The notes under the pieces are model-generated. The model saw only the letters and a program-made list of their open reading frames with translations. It was not told the DNA's origin and made no database searches. A stretch of 29,616 nucleotides of DNA from a virus: positions 1 through 29,616 of IMG/VR virus record IMGVR_UViG_3300042516_003430, one strand, 5' to 3'. Below are positions 8,330 through 14,236 of this stretch, piece by piece (within the stretch, counting starts at the first letter, position 1; each line of letters begins with the position of its first letter). A program made the translations under genes and the position numbers.

Positions 8330-9193
8330 TCACAAAATGACCCTGCTCTGGCAGGTCAGCGTGGTCTTGTACTTTACGCATTTCTCGACATGGCGCAGCT
8401 CGATGATGGCGCCGCCCATTGGCTGCGGCGAGAGATTCCAGCCTGCCGCGTAACTCGGACGTGTGCGCTCATGAATGCCATAGGTCGACAGGTATGACCC
8501 TGTCATGACACAAGTCACTGGCAGCTCGATAACGCGATGATGCTGCGAATCGTAGTGCATTTTCATATCCATAATCGCGTATCTGTTATGTTTGTGACCT
8601 AGCCACAATGCGTCGATGTTCGTGTGCCATGCCATCATACGCTGGAAATCCGTGACACCCTTCGTCACTGGCGCAGCTCCACCAGCACCATGGTGTCGAT
8701 ACAATGTCCAGCTGGTCCTCTTATTTTTCCTGAAAATCTGGATGTTCCAGAAACCGCACCACCCGCCAGCGATGATGTTCACATTCGGCAGCTGATTGAG
8801 TCGGTCAATCAAGATTGATGTGAGACAGATGTGATGCCGCTTTTCGACATGCGCCTCATGATTTCCGATGCCGATGCCCTCGATGTGCTGCGCGTATGGT
8901 TTCAGGAATTCGTATGCCATTTCCAGCGCCGCGTCCAATGGTGTCGAACCCAGCTGCAGCAGCTCAGGATCTAGCGCCTTCAGGTCGAATCGTTTTATGT
9001 CGGACGGCAGTATCGCGTCCCAGATGTCACCATTGAGAAAAATCTTGGCATCCAGATTCGACATCACATCGAAATCGTTTTTGAGCGCTGGCTTGTAAAG
9101 ACTGCTCGACCCAAAGTGCAGGTCAGAAATCAATCCCAGTCTGACGATGTCATGCACCGACGAAGTGTGAACCTGCGTAATGTGGTTTCGCAT
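8330..9193 (-). CDS. Calcineurin-like metallophosphoesterase
   Basis: The 287-residue protein contains the ordered signature of calcineurin-like phosphoesterases: ISDLHFG (D24, H26), LNGDIWD (D56), IGNHEAH (N111, H112), RHHGAGG (H167/H168) and LGHKH (H200, H202). These residues bind a two-metal centre that hydrolyses phosphomono- or diesters. The substrate cannot be told from sequence; DNA ends, cyclic nucleotides or nucleotide signals are all possible in phages. It sits between the lysis proteins and has the short intergenic stretch with DnaA-box-like 9-mers immediately upstream. The C terminus (after about residue 260) contains KCVKYKTTLTCQSRVIL and may be a divergent tail. No signal peptide is seen, so it should be cytoplasmic. 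Confidence 0.88.
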   Translation of the reverse strand: MRNHITQVHTSSVHDIVRLGLISDLHFGSSSLYKPALKNDFDVMSNLDAKIFLNGDIWDAILPSDIKRFDLKALDPELLQLGSTPLDAALEMAYEFLKPYAQHIEGIGIGNHEAHVEKRHHICLTSILIDRLNQLPNVNIIAGGWCGFWNIQIFRKNKRTSWTLYRHHGAGGAAPVTKGVTDFQRMMAWHTNIDALWLGHKHNRYAIMDMKMHYDSQHHRVIELPVTCVMTGSYLSTYGIHERTRPSYAAGWNLSPQPMGGAIIELRHVEKCVKYKTTLTCQSRVIL

Positions 9194-9207
9194 AGGTTCA
9201 TTTTGAC

Positions 9208-9228
9208 TGTGGAAAACTATGTGTATAA
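9208..9228 (-). promoter_or_regulatory. Tandem DnaA-box-like 9-mers
   Basis: On the minus strand, TTATACACA (9228-9220) and TTTTCCACA (9216-9208) both fit the host DnaA-box pattern TTWTNCACA and lie 12 bases apart in one of the few intergenic gaps. A third copy, TTTTCCACA, lies at 9380-9372 inside the neighbouring gene. These could bind host DnaA, either for gene control or for a secondary origin. The match is sequence-only. Confidence 0.4.
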
Positions 9229-9231
9229 GTT

Positions 9232-9483
9232 TCAGCGATGGTTTCGGTCGCTCATGAGTGTCTCGACATGCGCTGCCAATTTCGCCAGATGCGTTTCGGT
9301 TCGATGTACTAGCGCTTTCATGTCGACGTGATCCGCCTCAATTTGATTCAGTTTCTGCTGCATTTTTCCCATGTGGAAAATTCCTGCAATCATAGGAATC
9401 AGCCATGCCCAGAATGACGAGAGCGCGCTGCTCAGTGCCGAAATGGTTTCGACGCCTTGCTGCTGGCTTTCTGGCGCTGGCAT
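9232..9483 (-). CDS. Membrane-anchored coiled-coil protein, holin- or spanin-like
   Basis: The protein has 83 residues from the chosen start (MPAPESQQQGVET). One hydrophobic helix, FWAWLIPMIAGIFHM, lies at about residues 25-40 and is followed by a heptad-like helix MQQKLNQIEADHVDMKALVHRTETHLAKLAAHVETL. An N-terminal membrane helix followed by coiled coil resembles inner-membrane spanins or some holins, and it is adjacent to the amidase. The start at 9483 is preferred over an ATG 18 bases upstream because a strong GGAGG lies eight bases before it and because it shares a base with the amidase stop (TAATG). I call it a lysis-cassette protein; which class is uncertain. Confidence 0.6.
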   Translation of the reverse strand: MPAPESQQQGVETISALSSALSSFWAWLIPMIAGIFHMGKMQQKLNQIEADHVDMKALVHRTETHLAKLAAHVETLMSDRNHR

Positions 9484-10028
9484 TACTTTAGCCTCCGACA
9501 TAGACCTGCCCAGAATTTTAGACGCACGTTTCGGTCCCGAATGACGGATCTGTCGTGTGGGTTGTCCAGAAATCCGATTTCAGCGAGACATGCTGGTGGT
9601 CCAAAGTCCAAAACAGCCAGACGAGAATGCTGGCTTTCCGACTCACGTTTTAGACCTCTGGATTTCAGACCTGTCGCCTCGACCAGGCTGTCCAGAACCA
9701 GCTGCGCGAACGCCCTGTCAGAACTGTCTCGATAGTAGACCTCGACGCCAGTGGCTTTCCCATCAGCGGCATTACAGTGAATCGAGAGAAAATGTGTGCA
9801 GTGCGCAGCTGTTGCCATGTCGTCGCGGCGACCGACAGGAACCTCGTCGAGATTATCGTCTCTGGTGAGAAAATGATTGATGCCATACTGCGGCAGAATG
9901 TACTTTCCTGTCAGCGCCCACTCGAGCGCGATGTCGGCTTCTCTGACACCAGCTGCGATTGCGCCTGGATCAAACACATCATCGCGTTTATTTGACATGC
10001 CGTGTCCAGGATCAATAGCCAGTTTCAT
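9483..10028 (-). CDS. N-acetylmuramoyl-L-alanine amidase, endolysin (Amidase_3)
   Basis: The 181-residue protein has the Amidase_3 fold signature: DPGHG (H9), a zinc-binding glutamate in GVREADIALEW (E30), FLSIHCNA (H84) and the catalytic glutamate in CLAEIGFLDN (E150). It cleaves the amide bond between N-acetylmuramic acid and the stem peptide to lyse the host. The start at 10028 is preferred over an upstream one at 10088, because the family begins at MKLAIDPGHG and a GAGGT site lies just upstream. There is no signal peptide or separate cell-wall-binding domain, so release should require a holin. Confidence 0.93.
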   Translation of the reverse strand: MKLAIDPGHGMSNKRDDVFDPGAIAAGVREADIALEWALTGKYILPQYGINHFLTRDDNLDEVPVGRRDDMATAAHCTHFLSIHCNAADGKATGVEVYYRDSSDRAFAQLVLDSLVEATGLKSRGLKRESESQHSRLAVLDFGPPACLAEIGFLDNPHDRSVIRDRNVRLKFWAGLCRRLK

Positions 10029-10115
10029 TTGATGACCTCGGTAGTTAGAACGGATGCTGGTCTGGTCTGACAGCTGCTTTCGCAGCACCAGCTACATGAA
10101 CTTACTACACCAAAA

Positions 10116-10292
10116 TCATTCTACATCACCAGATTCATCGGCATCGGCTCGACGCTCAATTTCGTCCTCGATGTTTTCTAACCTTGCCAGTGTTTCTGGT
10201 CGCAGATAACGTGCATCGTTTCGCCACCACTTGTCGTGTTGCTCGATGTTGTTAGACCATATCTGTTTTCCGTTGTCTGGTTTATATGCCAT
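10116..10292 (-). CDS. Small charged protein of unknown function
   Basis: A 58-residue gene missed by length filters: it starts MAYKPDNGKQIWSNN and ends RADADESGDVE. A GAGGAAATTG ribosome site precedes the ATG, and the start overlaps the stop of the nuclease-like gene by 11 bases. The sequence has an aromatic/basic middle (DKWWRNDARYLRPETLARLE) and an acidic C terminus, probably one helix. About 87 bases with no gene separate it from the amidase. The function is unknown. Confidence 0.65.
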   Translation of the reverse strand: MAYKPDNGKQIWSNNIEQHDKWWRNDARYLRPETLARLENIEDEIERRADADESGDVE

Positions 10293-10779
10293 CAATTTCC
10301 TCGCTGTGGTCCTTTGCTGCTGTACGTTTTAACTCAGACCAGCTCACCTGTGCTATCGGTTTGGTCCCGTCAAAATAGCCATCGGTCCTGAATCCCATAC
10401 CGAATGTACACACCCGCTCGACAGCAGCATGCCGCATCAGCACCGACTCATCAGCTGCCTGATTGTAGAAAAACCACAGGACAGTGTTCAGCCGTTGCCA
10501 TCGACCAGCAGCTCGCAACTTACGATGCTTGAATTTCACTGTCCTGTCGGATCCGCAGCCTTGAACCTCTATCAAATAGACATGTGGACCAAGCTGCGCA
10601 AGATAGTCTGGCATGTGGCTGATAGTGTCCGCCAGTAGCCTGGCATCGACGTTCGGTCGACAGATGCCGAATCGGTCAAACCTGATGTCCTTACTGCCAG
10701 CCCATTTTTCAAATTCCCGCTCTGCGATGTCACCCAGTGTGCGCTCGCGTTGCTCCCAGTTTTGGTCCTTAAAACTCAT
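10282..10779 (-). CDS. Putative PD-(D/E)XK-like nuclease
   Basis: This 165-residue protein has an arrangement like PD-(D/E)XK nucleases: an N-terminal helix GDIAEREFEKWA (E20), a strand with PDY (D58), YLIEVQG (E71, Q73) and a basic follow-on VKFKHRKLRAAGRW. The usual lysine is replaced by glutamine in E-x-Q, a variant known in BglII-type enzymes. Endonucleases of this fold process recombination intermediates or host DNA. It is located in the early leftward block after the replication genes. The active-site variation means catalysis is not certain; a catalytically inactive DNA-binding relative is possible. Confidence 0.55.
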   Translation of the reverse strand: MSFKDQNWEQRERTLGDIAEREFEKWAGSKDIRFDRFGICRPNVDARLLADTISHMPDYLAQLGPHVYLIEVQGCGSDRTVKFKHRKLRAAGRWQRLNTVLWFFYNQAADESVLMRHAAVERVCTFGMGFRTDGYFDGTKPIAQVSWSELKRTAAKDHSEEIDGI

Positions 10780-11074
10780 GTGGATGTCCTGGCGCGTAGA
10801 TGACCTCGCCGCCTCTCTCGATGGTCCAGCCTGGCGGAATCGTGCCTGCGTATGGAATCAGCACCCAGCTGTCGAATGCGATCCGAATCGACCCGTCGAT
10901 GATGTCCACCGACTTGACCGTGAACCGCGTTTCTTTGGATGTCGAAATGACATCACCTGTCCTGATTTCTGCTGCCCTCATGCCCTGATACCTGTGGACT
11001 TTTATTTGCTCGACATCCTCAGTTTTATAGACATATTTATCGGACATGCCAACGGCATCGGTATGTTCATTCAT
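10769..11074 (-). CDS. Unknown protein, 101 residues
   Basis: The protein begins MNEHTDAVGMSDKYVYKTED and is linked by ATGA to the cysteine-containing gene upstream and overlaps the nuclease-like gene by 11 bases. Its middle, AAEIRTGDVISTSKETRFTVKSVDII, looks like a small beta-barrel (a hint of an OB- or SH3-like fold), and GTIPPGWTIERGGEV follows. No family is recognised. A start ten codons later (MSDKYVYK) is possible. Confidence 0.6.
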   Translation of the reverse strand: MNEHTDAVGMSDKYVYKTEDVEQIKVHRYQGMRAAEIRTGDVISTSKETRFTVKSVDIIDGSIRIAFDSWVLIPYAGTIPPGWTIERGGEVIYAPGHPHEF

Positions 11075-11358
11075 TTTGCAAACCTCCCCGTTTGATTATC
11101 CCATTCGTCCCAATGAGCGTTTGCGACTTTTCCACCATCTGAGCAAGAATAGTCTCCGATGATGTACTCCATGTCTAGAATTGAAGGAGCTTTCTTGCGG
11201 CATTGGTTCGAGCAGACTTTGAACTGTCTTGCACCAATGTCTTGGTGTCCGACTGATCCGTAGAGATGCGAATTACTCCCCCATTCAAATGGTTGCTTGC
11301 AAACATCGCAGTGGTAAACCTTGATGGTTCTGGGAGTGAATTTGATAACATTGCTCAT
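11071..11358 (-). CDS. Small putative zinc-finger protein (foreign-looking)
   Basis: The 95-residue protein has two cysteine pairs, YHCDVCKQPFEWG and FKVCSNQCRKKAP, which would make a Cys4 zinc site. The rest contains SILDMEYIIGDYSCSDGG. DNA base composition is AT-richer than the flanking genes and lacks the TCGA-rich look of the rest of the genome. Both junctions are 4-base ATGA overlaps, so it is coupled to its neighbours. Function unknown; probably an acquired accessory gene that entered with the gene at 11355-11699. Confidence 0.6.
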   Translation of the reverse strand: MSNVIKFTPRTIKVYHCDVCKQPFEWGSNSHLYGSVGHQDIGARQFKVCSNQCRKKAPSILDMEYIIGDYSCSDGGKVANAHWDEWDNQTGRFAK

Positions 11359-11699
11359 TCCTCATCCTCCAAGATTTCAACGCAACGGAACGTTGCCTTC
11401 TTGCAATTATCTGGAAACCTATCTTCTAAGCTATGTAACGTTTGCCACTTGCCATCGTATTTGGCAAACGTTGCCTCAAACTCAATGGGTTCTGGCTTGA
11501 TTTCTTTCCATAGTTTAATACCAAGAATATGGAACAATTGTTCTGGAATGAATGTATTTTTTAGCCAGCGTATGCCAATAAACTTGCCGTGATAGTACTC
11601 TAATCCCACCTCGTTGCCTCCTAGCAAATACATTTTGCCGTTTACCTCAACATGGGTAGCGTCTCCCAACGGGCATGGCTCAAATTGTTTGTCGCTCAT
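11355..11699 (-). CDS. Unknown accessory protein (foreign-looking)
   Basis: This 114-residue protein starts MSDKQFEPCPLGDATHVEVN, with a short VEVNGKMYLLGG hairpin-like segment and IGIRWLKNTF, and ends in an acidic tail CVEILEDEE. It overlaps the upstream loader-like gene and the downstream zinc-finger-like gene by ATGA each. The DNA is AT-richer than the surroundings. No family recognised. It is a likely member of a two-gene inserted cassette (11071-11699). Confidence 0.6.
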   Translation of the reverse strand: MSDKQFEPCPLGDATHVEVNGKMYLLGGNEVGLEYYHGKFIGIRWLKNTFIPEQLFHILGIKLWKEIKPEPIEFEATFAKYDGKWQTLHSLEDRFPDNCKKATFRCVEILEDEE

Positions 11700-12217
11700 T
11701 CCAGACCTCCCAGTGTTCGCTCGATGAGCATTTTCGCATGTGCCAGCTCGTCGGCTGTCAGCTGCCTGTCCTCGCTGTCTGGTGTTGGCAGACCTAGCTG
11801 CTCACGCGCTCGCTGAATCATCTGCTCTTTTTCCCGCTCTGGAATGTTTCGCCTGACCTCGACAGTGTGCATAATCTGATACCCGCGCTCGTTTGTGCTG
11901 TAGCCGATTGCCAGCGTCTGGTACATGGCATGGTGCGTCTGCAGACATGCCTCCCGAAATTCTGGCGCAGACGGGAAATCCAGACTCGCCTGCTGCTGCT
12001 CGCATCCCTTCCAGACCCAGACCTCGCGCCGCATGTAGCGCATGGTTGTCGCCTGCACGACATCGCGTGTGATTTTTGGATCGTCCAGCAGCATCGCGTA
12101 TAACCGTGCCTTGGTCTGCAGCAGCTCGGCTGACCAATCGCCGTATGTCCGATAGCCGCCATCAATCAGAATGGCGAATGACTTGAGTAGTGTTTTGGTT
12201 AGTGTTGGTTCAATCAT
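11696..12217 (-). CDS. Possible helicase loader or replication accessory protein
   Basis: The 173-residue, mostly helical protein lies directly after the initiator gene and overlaps it by eight bases. Its segments GGYRTYGDWSAELLQTKARL, KITRDVVQATTMRYMRR and FPSAPEFREAC recall the helical helicase-interacting proteins (G39P or loader-type), in which a W-x-x-x-L segment and a FPP-x-xE-like strand recur. The C-terminal part has a charged linker and a final helix ADELAHAKMLIERTL. Position (initiator then loader, as in lambda O-P) supports the idea. This is inference; no catalytic motif such as Walker A is present. Confidence 0.45.
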   Translation of the reverse strand: MIEPTLTKTLLKSFAILIDGGYRTYGDWSAELLQTKARLYAMLLDDPKITRDVVQATTMRYMRREVWVWKGCEQQQASLDFPSAPEFREACLQTHHAMYQTLAIGYSTNERGYQIMHTVEVRRNIPEREKEQMIQRAREQLGLPTPDSEDRQLTADELAHAKMLIERTLGGLE

Positions 12218-13061
12218 TTTCGTAGTCTCCCAGGCCGCCTAGACGTGCCAGTGTCGATTGTTTTCCGTTATCAAATTGTACAGCTCGTGTGCGCCCAGGT
12301 CGCTCGATGTCGACCTTTTCTGGAAACACTCCCTGCCAGCCGTTCGACAGCGATTCGTCCAGTGCGGCTGTCGCGACCTCGACAGAATGCTGCTCTAATT
12401 TTCGCAGCAGTGCCTTGCCACCGACAGCCGAAATCGGTTTGCGCATCTGCTTCCTATGCTGCACAAATGCCGTCCAGCTGTGCAGGAATTTCTCGGTCTG
12501 CAGACCATCAGGAATGCTCCAAACATGCGTCGTCTCTACAGTAGATTTATCTACTGTTAAATTGTTTGTGTTTATGTTTATGTTTATGTTTGGTTCAGCA
12601 TCTGTTGAACTGTTGTTGAACACCTGTTGAACACCTGTTGAACACTTGTTCATCACCTGTTCGTTTCTTTTCGTTTTCTTAGGTTTTTGAACCTGATTTC
12701 GCCTGACCTCACCTGATTTCTGACCTGCTGTTTTCTTGCGTTCTTGCCGCTCTATTGCGTCCTGGCGCAACTTATGCAACTTCTCATTCCTGCCATCAGG
12801 AAACAACTCGTCTAAAAATGGCGCGAATTGTGACCACTGTTCCTGCGAAATACCGATGATGTTCTGCATGCGTTGAACATCTGTTAAACAGCCGTTCTCC
12901 CACTGAATGTCCAGCAGCTCACGATAGATGGCGCGCGCCGTAAATGACATGCTGCGCACGATAATTGATGATGCGAAATCACGCGGAAACCATGGATACC
13001 AACCCAATGGTGTCGCTGTTTTTGAATGCCCAGAATCCCCAGGCTCGTCTATTATTTTCAT
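12210..13061 (-). CDS. Replication initiator, DUF1376 N-terminal domain
   Basis: The 283-residue protein has a DUF1376-type N-terminal winged-helix domain at about residues 18-105: GWYPWFPRDFASS, MSFTARAIYRELLDIQWENG, CLTDVQRMQNIIGISQEQW and QDAIERQERKKT. A basic linker (about 110-135) and a low-complexity Asn/Ile stretch (NINININTNN) follow, then a C-terminal domain at about 180-283 with HSWTAFVQHRKQMRKPIS and GWQGVFPEK. Tandem iterons and an AT-rich run lie inside the linker-encoding DNA, as in lambda O. It should bind the iterons and recruit a helicase loader. An AAGGAG site precedes the ATG at 13061. Confidence is good for a replication role, less for the exact mechanism. Confidence 0.75.
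   Translation of the reverse strand: MKIIDEPGDSGHSKTATPLGWYPWFPRDFASSIIVRSMSFTARAIYRELLDIQWENGCLTDVQRMQNIIGISQEQWSQFAPFLDELFPDGRNEKLHKLRQDAIERQERKKTAGQKSGEVRRNQVQKPKKTKRNEQVMNKCSTGVQQVFNNSSTDAEPNINININTNNLTVDKSTVETTHVWSIPDGLQTEKFLHSWTAFVQHRKQMRKPISAVGGKALLRKLEQHSVEVATAALDESLSNGWQGVFPEKVDIERPGRTRAVQFDNGKQSTLARLGGLGDYEND
12538..12557. promoter_or_regulatory. 20-bp palindrome next to origin repeats
   Basis: Two perfect 9-bp inverted arms, ACAGTAGAT at 12538-12546 and ATCTACTGT at 12549-12557, flank two T bases. It lies inside the initiator gene, immediately beside the AT-rich run. A protein-binding palindrome or cruciform near the origin is plausible; its exact role cannot be told. Confidence 0.5.
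12555..12593. other. AT-rich repeat, candidate unwinding element
   Basis: This stretch is almost pure A, T and G on the + strand and has GTTTAT three times in tandem (12570-12587), followed by GTTTGG. It lies beside the iteron block and encodes the Asn/Ile-rich linker of the initiator. AT-rich direct repeats next to iterons are where strand opening starts in lambda-type and plasmid origins. Confidence 0.55.
12599..12664. repeat. Six tandem 11-bp iterons, candidate replication origin
   Basis: An 11-bp unit with core CTGTTGAA recurs six times at exact 11-base spacing, with core starts at 12602, 12613, 12624, 12635, 12646 and 12657. Four copies keep CTGTTGAA or TTGTTGAA; the last two are degenerate (TTGTTCAT, CTGTTCGT). 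Because 11 is not a multiple of 3, the array is not explained by a repeated peptide. The 11-bp period is close to one helical turn, so bound proteins would be on about the same face. Its position inside the initiator gene and beside an AT-rich run matches a lambda-type ori. Confidence 0.65.
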
Positions 13062-13080
13062 TTTCTCCTTGTGTCCATTT

Positions 13081-13134
13081 CTAACAGGTTTTCAGCATAG
13101 GACGTGGAGAAAGGAATGCTTACTCACCTGTTAG
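13081..13134. promoter_or_regulatory. Inverted iteron-like half-sites upstream of initiator gene
   Basis: CTAACAGGT (13081-13089) and ACCTGTTAG (13126-13134) are perfect 9-bp inverted arms 36 bases apart, just upstream of the initiator start at 13061. ACCTGTT is also the conserved part of the iterons, so these may be sites where the initiator represses its own gene, as in many iteron systems. Inference from sequence only. Confidence 0.4.
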
Positions 13135-13142
13135 ACCCTGCT

Positions 13143-13514
13143 CTATTCTATCACAACTGGAGTCAGCGTGATAGTGACCGACGATTCCTTATCCTCGACT
13201 CGACGATGCTCATAGGCTGCCGCGACGACCACACTGAATGTGTCCCCTTTAATTATCTGTGCCTCGACCAGTGCGTCCTCGATCGCTTTGATTCGATTCG
13301 ACAGGTCACCTCGAAACGTGCTGCCTAAATTGAACATGTAGTCGATCCTGACAGGACCATCAATCCGTTTCAGTGTGAGTGCCATGTACGTCACAACACC
13401 TTGCCTCCAGACCTTGTAATGACCCGTCATTCGACGACCCTTGCCTGGCACGTTTGCGTACAGGTTGTTGACCGTTGGCGACATGGTGATTGTAGTCGTG
13501 TAGGTTTTCCTCAT
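13143..13514 (-). CDS. rusA: RusA-like Holliday junction resolvase
   Basis: This 123-residue protein has the RusA layout: NNLYANVPGKGRRMTGHYKVW near the N terminus, then FRGDLSNRIKAIEDALVEAQ and IIKGDTFSVVV. It resolves four-way junctions during replication and recombination. Aligned to the E. coli RusA active site, D70, K76 and D91 are present, but D72 is a serine (S72) and the residue before D70 is glycine instead of arginine. The missing D72 could weaken metal binding, or this phage branch may use a different acid such as D80. It lies between the initiator and the SSB block, a normal place for such a gene. Confidence 0.8.
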   Translation of the reverse strand: MRKTYTTTITMSPTVNNLYANVPGKGRRMTGHYKVWRQGVVTYMALTLKRIDGPVRIDYMFNLGSTFRGDLSNRIKAIEDALVEAQIIKGDTFSVVVAAAYEHRRVEDKESSVTITLTPVVIE

Positions 13515-13534
13515 GATGGTCCCTGTCTGAATGT

Positions 13535-13699
13535 CTATGCGCCGTCGTCCTCGATTGACCTCGCCAGGTCAATCAGCTGCTGCTCACCGATAATGTCTAT
13601 TTCGTCGCCGCACGTCAGCTGCCAGATGCCTGGTCTGACCACATCTAGTGTCACATGGTCACAGCTCGCGATGATGTCGGCAGCTCGTCCCACTGTCAT
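13535..13699 (-). CDS. Small protein of unknown function
   Basis: The 54-residue product starts MTVGRAADIIASCDHVTLDV and ends EQQLIDLARSIEDDGA. The start is fixed by an ATGA overlap with the stop of the small membrane gene, although the frame stays open upstream to an ATG at 13810 that would give a spurious Arg/Gly-rich extension. It looks like a small alpha/beta protein. No family recognised. Confidence 0.55.
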   Translation of the reverse strand: MTVGRAADIIASCDHVTLDVVRPGIWQLTCGDEIDIIGEQQLIDLARSIEDDGA

Positions 13700-13830
13700 T
13701 TCGGAAACTCCTCCTCGTCGAAATCCTCGACCTCCAGGTCGCTGACGACTATGGCCGTATACGCGACCATAATTCCTAGAATCACCACCACTGCCAGACC
13801 GACTTGCCACATGCTTGTATTATTCACCAT
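13696..13830 (-). CDS. Tiny membrane protein with acidic tail
   Basis: A 44-residue gene too short for common filters. It starts MVNNTSMWQVG, has one membrane helix VGLAVVVILGIMVAYTAIVV and ends in an acidic tail SDLEVEDFDEEEFPK. It begins four bases after the SSB stop and is coupled by ATGA to the next gene. A membrane anchor with a strongly acidic cytoplasmic or periplasmic tail is unusual between SSB and RusA. Function unknown; a DNA-mimic or membrane-attachment role is speculation. Confidence 0.55.
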   Translation of the reverse strand: MVNNTSMWQVGLAVVVILGIMVAYTAIVVSDLEVEDFDEEEFPK

Positions 13831-13834
13831 GGCA

Positions 13835-14236
13835 TCACTCATCGGCAAATGGATCATATTCACCCTGCGCAGCTGGCTCAGGCTGTCGGTTCGTCGATGT
13901 GTTCGCGCCTGATTCGTCGCGTGGTCTGTCGAGCGCGTTCACGTTATCTGCGACCACCTCGATCGATTCACGCTTGTTGCCGTTCGCATCCTGCCATGTG
14001 CGCTGCTCCAGTCGACCGTCGACTGCGACCAGACGACCTCGACCGATGTACTCGCTGACGTACCTGGCGACCTGACCCCAGGCTCTCACGCGAAAGAAAT
14101 CTGCGTCTGGTCCTTCCTGTGGCTTGATGCGCTTGTTGACCGCGATGCTGAACTCGACGACGTCTTTCCCTGTGGATGTCGTGCGCAGCTCTGGATCGCG
14201 TGTGAGTCGTCCGATAAGAATTGTTCTATTTACCAT
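13835..14236 (-). CDS. ssb: Single-stranded DNA-binding protein
   Basis: The 133-residue protein has the OB-fold signature of bacterial-type SSB: VNRTILIGRLTRDPELRTT, FSIAVNKRIK, DFFRVRAWGQVARYVSEYIG, GRLVAVDGRLEQRTW and ESIEVVADNVNAL. A disordered, Asn/Pro/Glu-rich tail ends in EYDPFADE, which resembles the acidic PF-containing tip used to recruit partner proteins. It protects single strands during replication and annealing. The gene overlaps the SWIM finger gene by 11 bases and lies in the recombination block with ERF. Confidence 0.95.
   Translation of the reverse strand: MVNRTILIGRLTRDPELRTTSTGKDVVEFSIAVNKRIKPQEGPDADFFRVRAWGQVARYVSEYIGRGRLVAVDGRLEQRTWQDANGNKRESIEVVADNVNALDRPRDESGANTSTNRQPEPAAQGEYDPFADE

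Noticed and set aside
9203-9229. A + strand promoter (TTGACT ... TATAAG)
   Set aside because: The spacer is only 15 bases and no + strand gene follows; the DnaA-box reading fits better.
10073-10086. A hairpin with GAAA loop (minus strand) in the gap before the amidase
   Set aside because: The stem is only 5 bp and no U run follows, so terminator function is not supported.
10028-10088. An upstream start for the amidase
   Set aside because: The extension has no ribosome site and the family begins at the later ATG, which has GAGGT before it.
12599-12664. A CRISPR array
   Set aside because: The repeats are 11 bp in direct tandem without spacers, inside a gene; they are iterons.
13535-13810. 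Arg/Gly-rich N-terminal extension of the 54-residue gene
   Set aside because: It overlaps the coding frame of the tiny membrane gene and has no ribosome site; the ATGA start is preferred.
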